Assembly (NCBI GenBank): GCA_005408345.1
Contig: SEMN01000008.1
Span: 558,001-622,000 of the forward strand
Length of the DNA stretch: 64,000 nt
Reading direction: 5' to 3'
Source: Macquaria australasica
Taxonomy: Eukaryota > Chordata > Actinopteri > Centrarchiformes > Percichthyidae
Part shown: one piece after another, positions 48,201 through 54,959 of the stretch
How positions within the stretch are numbered: position 1 is the stretch's first letter
Layout of the letters: every line of letters starts with the position of its first letter
Notes under the pieces: generated by a model
What the model saw: the letters and a program-made list of their open reading frames with translations, nothing else
What the model was told of the DNA's origin: nothing
Database searches by the model: none
Translations under genes and position numbers: made by a program

Positions 48201-51079
48201 TATGTACACTGCACCATAAGGAAGTCATTACCATGCTCTGTTTATCAACAGTTATCCCTCAGGAAGGAAATGCACTTCTTTGAGTCTGTGTGTGGCCTGT
48301 GTGTGTTTGTGGGTTTTTTTGTGGCCATAATAGGGCTATACTCTGGCAGAGGAGGAAGAGGACACTCTAATCTTCCAACATCGCCAGCTTCGTGGTAACC
48401 AAGGTGATGCTCTGGTCAGTGGACCAGTGGAGGCAGGGCCTATGAAGAAGCTTCATGTCAGCACTACTGCACTTCAGAAGGTCAGAAGGGATATTCTTTT
48501 ACTTTTAAAACTGGTTTCTGATTTAGACTTCCATAATAAAAGGTAACACACACAACTCTTGTGTACAAGCCCATAGTTTACTTGTGGTGATGACATACGG
48601 ACAAACAGGTCTCCCATGTAGAAGAAGTCACTGGGACTTCTGAGATGGATGATTTCTGTCTCTTCACAGGCTTGGGGTGCTGCCAGGAAGGTGTCCAAAG
48701 ATGACTGGCTGGAGTGGCTGAGGCGCTTGAGTGTCGTCCTGCTCAAGGAGTCGTCCTCCCCAGCCCTGCGATCGTGCTGGTCACTGGCCCAAACCTATAT
48801 CCCTCTCGCCAGGTACACCACTTCTGTTGTCTACCTCGCTAGCTCACTTTCTTCTCCCTCTGTTTTTCTTTTATTTTTTTTTGTCTCAGCTCTTTAATGC
48901 TCCTCATTCATGATAGACCAACAGCTAAAAACATTCACATAATTCCCCATTTTAACGCAGATATACAGAATTTGTAGCTCTGTCTTTGTACTTCGAACAT
49001 CTAGTGTTTGGAAAGCTGAGTGGTTTTGGCAGCCACCATTGACCAAAGCAGTGAAACATCAGCTGTTGTTGTGAAGCCGCTCAATGCAGAACCGCTCAGT
49101 TTCAGCAGTACAAGACTGCTACTACTTTCCAGATATGACTGTGTGTAATTGTAAATGTGAAGCAGATTGCTACTGAAAAACACTATAAATGCTCTGTGAT
49201 CAAAGCTATAAAACAACATTGGTTGGTTATACAGTGATCCTTTTTACAAGCCATTGAATAATCTTGCTACTGATTGATTTGCTTGTCTCTTAAATTTACA
49301 TTAAAATATACTTTCTTTAACGTGTCACACACTGTTTATCTTTGTTTTAATGTGTAAATTTCTGTGGTCCACAGGGACCTGTTCAACGCGGCCTTTCTGT
49401 CTTGTTGGTCTGAGCTGAGTGAGGACCAGCAGGACGAGCTCATCCGCAGCATTGAGTTAGCTCTCACCTCCCAGGACATTGCTGAGGTCACACAGACCCT
49501 ACTCAACCTGGCAGAGTTCATGGAGCACAGTGACAAGGTTTGCATTTAAGAACTGCAGCACTGTGACACATTTTAGACTGAAGGATTGCACACGTTTTAG
49601 GGAGCTTGCAGGTCCATATCTTAAGTTGCATTTCGTAAATTCAAGTCCTTATATTGGTAGTGCATTTTCAAACCACCCATCATGAATCTACCAGGGTTAG
49701 ATGTTATTATTACTACCAATGACTCAACTATAACTATAACGTTTTTCGAGCTTTTTATACAAACTGGATCTGCATAACATTACATGCACTACATGATGTT
49801 GAAATACCATTTGAAAATAGGCTGTACTTACATGGGTATGCAGTTAGCAAAGCAGCAGCATTCGAACCTCAGCTGTTTTAACGATAATTAAAATTTAATG
49901 ATGGTTCGCTTGACTCGGTTAATTTTATGTCTTCCTTTTTCATCAGTGTATCTTCAGACTAAGTTGTGTGTGAAAGCATTCAGTGTTTTGAATTTATGGA
50001 TCTGCCAGAAAAGTCAAATGGTGAACCAGATGCAAAGCAGAGTTTATGACAGCAAATAACAGAACCTGCATACAGATGCTCAGTAAATATATCAATGCAA
50101 AAACAAGAGAAACCACCCAAGTCTCCTCATTTGGCCTCATATTTTGTGGAGCCACCAATGCTACAGTTCACTATAGTTGCCATGAGCAAATGTGATGTGA
50201 ACGCAGTGCAAGTGGTTTTCAGTGCAATTGAAACAGCATAGTAAAATGTGTTGTTTGAATGGATGTTCTGCTGTAAGTCTGAAGTTTGCCCAAACTGCAA
50301 TACATTATACCTCTCAACAGTTAGTTAAAAGTTACTATAAGAGAGCTGATCAGAAAACATTGGTGCATGGCTGCTATCGTTTTGATAAAAATAAGAACAG
50401 GAACCTAGGAGATAACGCTTAAAACCATAGCAATACTTTGTTACACAGGTGTTGCAAGACTACTTAAAGGTTAACAGAGAAAGCCTTCCCTGATGGCACT
50501 TTCTCTCTAGTCCACTGTTTTACCACACATGTTGAGCTAATTAGTGACGATACTGTTACGTTTTGGGCAGAGACTATCATGGTTGGGTCATAATAAGCAT
50601 TTCAGCAGGGTTACCCCCTGCTGTGAGGCTGCAGTAGAAACCCATATAAAGTGTCCTATTCCGAGCCAGTGGAAAGAAGGGCATGAGAGGTTTTCTGGAG
50701 GCTGTCAGACATTCTTTTGCACGTTAACTTAATTACAAAGGCGCATTAATACAAATCATTTAAATGCTACATCAAACGACCTTATTCCAGTCAGTGACAG
50801 AATAATACGTTCTATTGATGGTGCAAACCCTACTAATTGCCAATAGAGGACAGTAGAGACGACTGTTCATTCCAGTTACATTTTATTTAGGAAAGAACTT
50901 TGGTTATTTTATACAATTTGTTTCCTTTTCCAGGGCCCTCTGCCCCTCAGAGATGATAATGGCATTGTGCTGCTTGGCGAGAGAGCTGCCAAGTGTCGTG
51001 CCTATGCCAAGGCCCTGCATTACAAAGAGCTGGAGTTTCAGAAAGGTCCTTCTCCTCTCATCCTGGAGTCTCTTATCAG
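24104..51079 (+). CDS. mtor: serine/threonine kinase mTOR, N-terminal half (27 coding exons, partial gene)
   Basis: mTOR is the catalytic subunit of the TORC1 and TORC2 complexes, which couple nutrients and growth factors to translation and autophagy. Twenty-seven coding exons join without a phase break into 4205 bases, giving 1401 residues plus two bases. The product follows human mTOR almost residue by residue over the N-terminal HEAT repeats (RAPTOR-contacting part) and the middle HEAT unit. It just enters the FAT domain (LPLRDDNGIVLLGERAAKC, in exon 28). The FRB, kinase and FATC regions lie past 64000. The N-terminus is about 11 residues shorter than human, and two two-residue gaps are seen at about residues 626 and 773. 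There are two in-frame ATGs (24104 and 24113). The first has G at +4; the second has A at -3. One intron uses a GC donor. The exon order (untranslated exon 1, angptl7 inside intron 28) matches mammals. Confidence 0.97.
24453..24561 (+). CDS. mtor: mtor exon 3 (residues 44-80)
   Basis: The exon encodes LSQDEATTFYDELNHHIFEL through KKGGILAI plus one base. Acceptor CCACAG, donor GTAAGC. The ELNHHIFELVSSSD string is diagnostic for mTOR. Phase 0 in, phase 1 out. Confidence 0.97.
24763..24995 (+). CDS. mtor: mtor exon 4 (residues 80-157)
   Basis: The exon is 233 bases and encodes SLIGVEGGNATRISRFANYL through EWLGADRNEGRRHAA. It carries N-terminal HEAT repeats. Donor GTAAGT. The split first codon reads Val where human has Ala. 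Confidence 0.97.
24996..25969 (+). other. mtor intron 4
   Basis: 974 bases with GT-AG ends. AT-rich; no exon or clear element was seen. Confidence 0.85.
25970..26170 (+). CDS. mtor: mtor exon 5 (residues 158-224)
   Basis: 67 codons from VLVLREL to KPQWYK, including FFFQQVQPFFDNIF and DPKQAIREGA, both nearly identical to human mTOR. Acceptor TTCCAG, donor GTAAGA. Phase 0 on both sides. Confidence 0.97.
26266..26400 (+). CDS. mtor: mtor exon 6 (residues 225-269)
   Basis: 45 codons, QTFEEAEKGFDE to SSMEGE, separated from exon 5 by a 95-base intron. Donor GTGAGG. Phase 0 on both sides. Confidence 0.97.
26480..26755 (+). CDS. mtor: mtor exon 7 (residues 270-361)
   Basis: 92 codons, RMREEMEEITQQQ to ERFDQ. 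It is separated from exon 6 by a 79-base intron. It contains FGTKPRHITPFTSFQ. The following loop around TPQGFLTFGATPVPAK differs from human, as expected for an exposed linker. Confidence 0.97.
26756..28272 (+). other. mtor intron 7
   Basis: 1.5 kb with GT-AG ends. It contains a MITE-like element at about 27436-28015 and nothing else recognisable. Confidence 0.8.
27436..28015. mobile_element. MITE-like element with imperfect terminal inverted repeats
   Basis: The left end CTGCATTTACATAGAC and the reverse complement of the right end CTGCAGTTACGTGGAC match at 13 of 16 positions. Both ends are followed inward by an AATATT block. The interior has several ATGTAAAC-type words and no open frame, so it is non-autonomous. 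Target duplication was not resolved, and superfamily is unassigned. Confidence 0.55.
28273..28381 (+). CDS. mtor: mtor exon 8 (residues 362-398)
   Basis: The exon opens VCRWVLKYKTSKNPLIQMT and ends HTFT plus one base before GTGAGA. Joined to exon 9 it reads TDQYL, one residue shorter than the human TDTQYL. Confidence 0.96.
28675..28858 (+). CDS. mtor: mtor exon 9 (residues 398-459)
   Basis: 184 bases, from QYLSDTMGYLLGCLKKEKER to KDFAH plus two bases. Donor GTCAGT. The LGCLKKEKERTAAFQALGLL stretch is mTOR HEAT sequence. Confidence 0.96.
28859..29220 (+). other. mtor intron 9
   Basis: 362 bases, GT-AG. No element or exon was seen. Confidence 0.85.
29221..29349 (+). CDS. mtor: mtor exon 10 (residues 459-502)
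   Basis: Phase 2 in and out. With the split codons it reads KRQKTMQVDATVFTC through LEPMLAVGLS. Acceptor TGTGCAG, donor GTAGGA. Confidence 0.96.
29606..29850 (+). CDS. mtor: mtor exon 11 (residues 502-584), ends at a GC donor
   Basis: 245 bases: PALTAVLYDLSRQIPQLKK through LALRTLGSFEFE plus one base. The frame and the human junction (FEFEG-HSLTQ) place the donor at GAAG|GCAAGA. No GT is available nearby, so this is a GC-AG intron. Confidence 0.95.
29851..30697 (+). other. mtor intron 11, GC-AG class
   Basis: 847 bases starting GCAAGA and ending CACCAG. No element was recognised inside. GC donors are a known minor class of U2 introns and normally need a strong AG|GCAAG context, as seen here. 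Confidence 0.88.
30698..30907 (+). CDS. mtor: mtor exon 12 (residues 584-654)
   Basis: 210 bases: HSLTQFVRHCADHFLNSEHK through VVGITDP plus one base. The string SGHVVSQ lacks two residues (Ala-His) present in human SGHAHVVSQ. Phase 1 in and out. Confidence 0.96.
31176..31381 (+). CDS. mtor: mtor exon 13 (residues 654-722)
   Basis: 206 bases: PDIRYCVLASLDERFDAHLA through FLRKMLIQ, nearly identical to human. Acceptor CTGCAG, donor GTAGGA. Confidence 0.97.
31382..32112 (+). other. mtor intron 13
   Basis: 731 bases, GT-AG, AT-rich with A and T runs. No exon or element was recognised. Confidence 0.85.
32113..32235 (+). CDS. mtor: mtor exon 14 (residues 723-763)
   Basis: 41 codons, ILTELEHSGVGRNKEQSARM to MEPILK. 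Phase 0 on both sides, donor GTACAA. Confidence 0.97.
32343..32905 (-). repeat. long interspersed repeat, copy 2 (inverted relative to copy 1)
   Basis: This is the reverse-complement relative of 1-483. It fills most of mtor intron 14 (32236-32934) and its outer end (CAATGGGTTAAG) stops about 30 bases before the exon 15 splice acceptor. Copy 2 extends past the part of the family visible in copy 1. No coding capacity. Confidence 0.85.
32935..33018 (+). CDS. mtor: mtor exon 15 (residues 764-791)
   Basis: 28 codons, ALILKLKDPDPNPGVV to IGELAQ. Human has one extra Asp-Pro unit in the DPDPDPNPG stretch. Acceptor TTTGCAG, donor GTAAGG. Confidence 0.96.
33019..33973 (+). other. mtor intron 15 with a coding-like island
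   Basis: 955 bases, GT-AG. It holds a higher-complexity stretch at about 33170-33484 that is open in several frames on both strands but matches nothing I recognise, then a MITE-like element at about 33556-33803. The island is not part of the mTOR reading frame, because exons 15 and 16 join directly. Confidence 0.7.
33556..33803. mobile_element. short MITE-like element
   Basis: The left end reads CTCCTGTGTGTAGAATTA. The reverse complement of the right end reads CCCTTATGTGTAGAACTT. The shared core is TGTGTAGAA. About 250 bases, no open frame. It contains a C9-10 tract at about 33650. It resembles a common dispersed teleost repeat. Confidence 0.55.
33974..34066 (+). CDS. mtor: mtor exon 16 (residues 792-822)
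   Basis: 31 codons, VSGLEMRKWMDELFPIIMDM to AKRQ. Acceptor TTTCAG, donor GTGCGT. Confidence 0.96.
34067..34460 (+). other. mtor intron 16
   Basis: 394 bases, GT-AG. Nothing recognised. Confidence 0.85.
34461..34595 (+). CDS. mtor: mtor exon 17 (residues 823-867)
   Basis: 45 codons, VALWTLGQQVASTGYVVEPY to NQGIRRE, with a consensus CCACCAG acceptor and GTATGC donor. Confidence 0.97.
34596..35642 (+). other. mtor intron 17
   Basis: 1.05 kb, GT-AG. AT-rich; no element with clear ends and no exon was seen. Confidence 0.8.
35643..35772 (+). CDS. mtor: mtor exon 18 (residues 868-911)
   Basis: 130 bases, AIRVLGLLGALDPYKHKVNI through SESKSSQDS plus one base. Donor GTAGGC. Confidence 0.97.
36761..37863. 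mobile_element. hAT-like non-autonomous element A, interrupted by element B
   Basis: The left terminus CAGTGTTCGATAT and the reverse complement of the right terminus CAGGGTTCGAAAT agree at 11 of 13 positions. The flanking 8-mers CATGAACG (36753-36760) and CATGAATG (37864-37871) agree at 7 of 8, as expected for the 8-base target duplication of the hAT superfamily. The interior has no transposase frame. Element B sits inside it, so A is older. Confidence 0.75.
37068..37619. mobile_element. hAT-like non-autonomous element B, inserted in element A
   Basis: The left terminus CAGTGGTTCCCAACC and the reverse complement of the right terminus CAGTGATTCCAAACC agree at 13 of 15 positions. The flanking 8-mers CGGTAAAC (37060-37067) and TGGTAAAC (37620-37627) agree at 7 of 8. 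There are short subterminal GTACCCC words near both ends and no transposase frame. It belongs to the same terminus family as the solo end at 21558. Confidence 0.78.
41215..41465 (+). CDS. mtor: mtor exon 19 (residues 911-994)
   Basis: 251 bases: DYSTSEMLVNMGNLPLDEFY through IRVCDASIRE. The split first codon reads Ala where human has Ser. Acceptor TTTCAG, donor GTAGGT. Confidence 0.97.
41602..41688 (+). CDS. mtor: mtor exon 20 (residues 995-1023)
   Basis: 29 codons, FLFQQMGMVVCFVKIHIRPY to FTLIR. Donor GTGAGT. It lies 136 bases after exon 19. Confidence 0.96.
41689..43320 (+). other. mtor intron 20
   Basis: 1.6 kb, GT-AG. It is non-repetitive in appearance around 42260-42880, with no recognised exon or element. 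Confidence 0.8.
43321..43488 (+). CDS. mtor: mtor exon 21 (residues 1024-1079)
   Basis: 56 codons: EYWTPNNPMQNTIILLIEQI through HDNSTGRSVTIK. Phase 0 on both sides, donor GTGAGT. Confidence 0.97.
43489..46883 (+). other. mtor intron 21
   Basis: 3.4 kb, GT-AG. No gene was seen. The frames around 45715-46171 are CA-rich and G/C-rich low-complexity sequence. A short ATAGT repeat lies at about 46529-46550. Confidence 0.8.
46884..46996 (+). CDS. mtor: mtor exon 22 (residues 1080-1117)
   Basis: 113 bases, MLNAIQLFGANLDDYLHLLL through PLQAR plus two bases. Donor GTCAGT. Continuation of the exon frame beyond this point is intron read-through. Confidence 0.96.
47250..47412 (+). CDS. mtor: mtor exon 23 (residues 1117-1171)
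   Basis: 163 bases: VALETLDRLTESLDFTDYAS through SLVFQLGKK. Acceptor GGCTTAG, donor GTAACT. Confidence 0.97.
47413..47908 (+). other. mtor intron 23, with G-rich tracts
   Basis: 496 bases, GT-AG. It contains a C/A-rich run near 47518 and a run of G blocks at 47579-47603 that could form a G-quadruplex in the transcript. Confidence 0.8.
47909..48001 (+). CDS. mtor: mtor exon 24 (residues 1172-1202)
   Basis: 31 codons, YQIFIPMVNKVMLKHRINHQ to ICRIVK. Acceptor TTTTCAG, donor GTAAGT. Confidence 0.97.
48002..48333 (+). other. mtor intron 24
   Basis: 332 bases, GT-AG with acceptor AATAG. Nothing recognised inside. Confidence 0.85.
48334..48480 (+). CDS. mtor: mtor exon 25 (residues 1203-1251)
   Basis: 49 codons, GYTLAEEEEDTLIFQHRQLR to VSTTALQK. 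This is the acidic linker segment, the part of the protein most diverged from human in this window. Donor GTCAGA. Confidence 0.95.
48670..48812 (+). CDS. mtor: mtor exon 26 (residues 1252-1299)
   Basis: 143 bases: AWGAARKVSKDDWLEWLRRL through TYIPLA plus two bases. Donor GTACAC. Confidence 0.97.
48813..49374 (+). other. mtor intron 26
   Basis: 562 bases, GT-AG. No exon or element with clear ends was seen. Confidence 0.82.
49375..49537 (+). CDS. mtor: mtor exon 27 (residues 1299-1353)
   Basis: 163 bases: DLFNAAFLSCWSELSEDQQD through LAEFMEHSDK. Acceptor CCACAG, donor GTTTGC. Confidence 0.97.
49538..50933 (+). other. mtor intron 27
   Basis: 1.4 kb, GT-AG. Nothing recognised beyond AT-rich intron sequence. 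Confidence 0.82.
50934..51079 (+). CDS. mtor: mtor exon 28 (residues 1354-1402), last mtor exon in the window
   Basis: 146 bases: GPLPLRDDNGIVLLGERAAK through ILESLI plus two bases, donor GTAGGG. It is the start of the FAT domain. The next human residues (INNKLQQPE) were not found up to 64000, so intron 28 is at least 12.9 kb. Confidence 0.96.
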
Positions 51080-52983
51080 GTAGGGGATCTGAAAACCTCA
51101 CAAGCAAACTTTTTTTAATAAGAAACAACCAGGGCCTTTATAAACTGTGAGAAGCTGAACTCACGTTCACTCACACATTCTTTCTTTACATGAACGGGGC
51201 AAATAAGAAATTACTTTATTTAATGGTTCACCTAACTTATTGTTGAGTTGTGTAATTTCTCCTTTAACAGTTAAACTGTTCTTTAATTTAAGTTATCGTA
51301 GAGTCAAAGGAATATATAGCTGTATGTAGCTTCTTCAAAGTTAGGAATTGCCTATGACAAATAATTTCTTGGTAACTTTGAGATCATAATATGATTCAGT
51401 CTCAGTGGAAGGTAAGTAATTGCATATTTCTTTTCTCTTCCTCTTGGTGTAGATTCACCCTCGTCACAAAAACTAGGTTTGACAGGTGCCTCTGTGATTC
51501 ACGGTTATTGCATTAGAAGTTATTGGTTAAAGATAAACATTAACCTATTCTCTCAGTCAATTTTTAATCAAATAAATACACAAAGAAATTATATTACACA
51601 TATCATCCTCTCCCGTAACCCTTTGATATCGTCTGTCATCTTTTCCATTCCCTTTTCTCATCCTTCTTTATTTCTGTGCCTTTGGCATGGCATGGAGAAA
51701 TCTGTTTTCCAGGCATCTAATTGGACGCTTGCCTCCTTTTCATCTATGAGTGTCTGGACTTGTGTTTCTCAGGGGCCTGTTTTCAATTTCTCAGGAGCCT
51801 TGATGATGATGAATGATGGGAGCCAGCACACTGGTGTTTTCAATATCCCCATCTGGTTCTCACCTCTCCAGGATTTCCCATAAAAGAGCTAGAGGCTGGT
51901 GTGTAAAAAGCACTACTCAAACCTGGCTCTACTGAGTCGTTGGAGAAATTGTTCATATCTGATGCACACTTTTTGATGACAAGGAGGCATCGTCACTGCT
52001 ATTTTAGGTGTTTGTAGATGAGTTTGCGATTATTTCAGGAATTCTTCTTTGTATTATCGCATATGGATCTTCAGTTAAAATTTGGGTATTAAGTCTGAAT
52101 ACATGACATACTCATAATAGTACAAATGGGTTGTTGTTTCTTGTATGGTATGAATAATGTATGAGGGATTATAAAAAAATCAAAATAATTAGTTTGTGGT
52201 CTGACTATATTCTGAGGCCCCATAGCTTTGGATAGAGCCAGGAAATTTGTCATATTTTCCGCATTATTCCCAGCAACAGAGGAACACTGTTAATTGAGCA
52301 TTTGGCCTGTGGTGTTATTGGTACATCATGTAGTGTTTTTTGACTTCTGAGTCATTTGTTTCTGTTTTCTTAAATCTTGTTGAATTTGACAATATCTGGT
52401 AGAATGTAATGATGGGGTGAAAGCTGCGAGATAGGTATTATAAAGGTCTATAAAAGTAAAATGATCCTTCATTTACAGAGTAACTATGAATTTGGTGGTT
52501 CCATCAACACTGTAACGACTGTAGCCGGGCATAGTTGCATCTGGACCATGTGTTAATAAAAAATGTGCAGCCATAATGTTACTGGGCACCATGGAAATGC
52601 TTGGAAATGGAATTTTAAATAAATTTGAGTATGTTCAGATGTCCAGAAGAGGGCTACAACCTATTAAGCAAAATCTCATTTTATGCTAACCATCCAGAGT
52701 GGCTTTTGTGCATTATTTTGTTTTACCTCTCAACAGCTCAAATGGACTCGGTGTATAAGTAGAAGGTGGGTGGACGCAATAATAGGAACATTTGTACAAA
52801 GTAATGCAATCCAGTAGCCCTGCAGTGTACTGCCTTTATTAACTTTAGGATGTTCTACTGACTGCATCAGAGGTGTGGATTACACCTGTCTGAGAAAAAT
52901 AACAAATGGAACACCTCATACAGTAAAATGTATTGTACAATCTCTCTCTTTCTCTCTGTGTGTATATGTGTGTGTGTGTGTGT

Positions 52984-53063
<80 letters not shown>

Positions 53064-54200
53064 TTTATATAAATATAAATAGCAGGAAAACAATATAACG
53101 AAATTCAGTTCAACAACATCACAAAATGTAGCCTCTAAAATTACACTTAAGTTGAATCCACAACGTGATTATTTTATTGCGGATCTGTTGTAGTGATTTT
53201 ACTTTAACACAGGATGCTTAGGATTCTTGTTTTACATAAAATCTGCGTTCCAGGTGAAAATTAGGTAACATACGATACTGTAATCACAAAGACCAATATA
53301 TAAACACAGTAAATACAGTGGTTTTACTCATGCTGAACTAATTCCATTAAAATATTTTGATACCCTGTTAGATAGTACAATCCATTTCCACACCATACTG
53401 TCTATGATTCTTTGGGTTTGATACCTGCTGAAGGAGCGCATTCACCTTTACACAAGTTGTTCATCAGATAGACTTTTGGCAGCCCTGTTCACTAAAATTT
53501 AACTCTATTGATTAATGGAGACATAAAGGTTTATGTCAATTGTAACCATCCTCTTATAGTCCATCAACCACTGTTCAAGGTCTGCTTTTAGTGTTGGGGA
53601 CACAAGTTTGAATAATTTGAAACCCTAAAATAGAAAGACCTGGTCATTTGTCAACATCCAAAGGTCTTTTTTTTTAAGTGCCCTTTATTCCACTGTGGTC
53701 ATTTATTGTAAAGGGAAGGGATAAATGTCCAACTTTAATTAGATGTTTACCCTGACAGAATGTCTTGGCTTGTAAAAGGAAGAGAATCTGACTAGGCCTA
53801 CCACAGAGCCTGTATAAGCAGTGCTCCCTGTCTGTAGGTATTTGAATGCCCTAAGGAATTCTTTGTTGGTCCAAAGTGTACCAAAATGGTGTCATTGTTT
53901 TCAAAGCAGTAAACCTGGAGGCATTATACTCAGAATGGAGTGTGTGTGTGTGGTCTTCATTCCTGAATTTGGCTTAGGTGCCCTGGGATCTTTGGCCAGA
54001 ATGTCAGGAGATGACCCAAGAGTCAGAGGTCGGTGGCTCAAGGCAAATATGTTGGCATTATTGGACAGGAATGGACACGAGACCTTGATTTACTTTTAGA
54101 CTTCCACTGAGTTTGTCACATTTCAACTGTGCTATTTAGCCTGTGAAGTAAAGAGAATAATGTAGAATTATCAGTTTGAGACGTGTTATGCACCTTGTTT
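51080..54200 (+). other. mtor intron 28, part left of angptl7
   Basis: 3.1 kb of AT-rich sequence with no mtor exon. It holds a (TG)n tract (about 52957-52983) running into a long (TA)n tract (52990-53061). Confidence 0.8.
52990..53061 (+). repeat. (TA)n microsatellite
   Basis: About 72 bases of perfect TA dinucleotide repeat, preceded by a short TG/TA-interrupted tract. The open frame running through it is a low-complexity artefact. Confidence 0.97.
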
Positions 54201-54215
54201 CTTTTAAAAAATATG

Positions 54216-54221
54216 TTTATT
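54216..54221 (-). terminator. possible angptl7 polyadenylation signal
   Basis: AATAAA on the minus strand, about 570 bases after the angptl7 stop codon. It is the first canonical signal I noted in a plausible 3' UTR, but the UTR end cannot be confirmed without transcripts. Confidence 0.35.
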
Positions 54222-54789
54222 TTCTATCACACAAAACAACATAATTACAGAGCTGTACACATTTTACAAATTACACATTTCCATAATCAATAGTTATGGT
54301 TTTACAATAAAATGCAGCGTAATTTATAGGAAATACCTTTGGTGGTTGGTCCCATTCCAGCAACTCACAAATATCCTTTTTAATTAGTTCCTACCACTCC
54401 TTGATGATTTATACCTGAACCAGACCAGTCTGGACTGATTCTTGCTACTACCCATAAATGGCTTGTGTTAACTAAATCCTAGTGCTTTCAAGACAAATGA
54501 GAGAAGTAATCAAAATGCAGTAATCCATACGGGACAGTGGTAAAAGAGCATCTATCAAAGCTTTTAAAAAATAAAATATTTTACTGATAAATACACAAAA
54601 TGAACTACAATTTACAATCAAACATGGCAAAAACATTACACATTCATCTGACTGAAATTTAACCAGACCATCACAAACAACATTTTCATTCCTTTCGCAG
54701 TCAAAGCCACAGTTTGGTTGAACAGGCATTAATGAGATCTCTCAGCATTCATGCGTATGATCTTGATCCAGGACACACATCTGAAGCAT

Positions 54790-54959
54790 TTATGGTTGAA
54801 AACCCACTGGCCGGACCTTCATCTCCACTTTCTTGAGGGAGTAGTTGGACCCGTGCCAGCCGTACCAACTGATCCCATCTGAGTTCTTTGTGTGCTCACC
54901 GTAGCGGTAGAAAACGCCATTCAAGTTTGAGTCTGTGCAGCAGTTGTACCAATAACCAC
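54790..54959 (-). CDS. angptl7: angptl7 exon 5, coding part (residues 285-340, stop)
   Basis: 170 bases including the TAA stop at 54790-54792. It encodes GGYWYNCCTDSNLNGVFYR through VRPVGFQP. SWYGWHGSNYSLKKVEMK is the conserved end of the fibrinogen fold. Acceptor TTCCAG. Confidence 0.96.
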
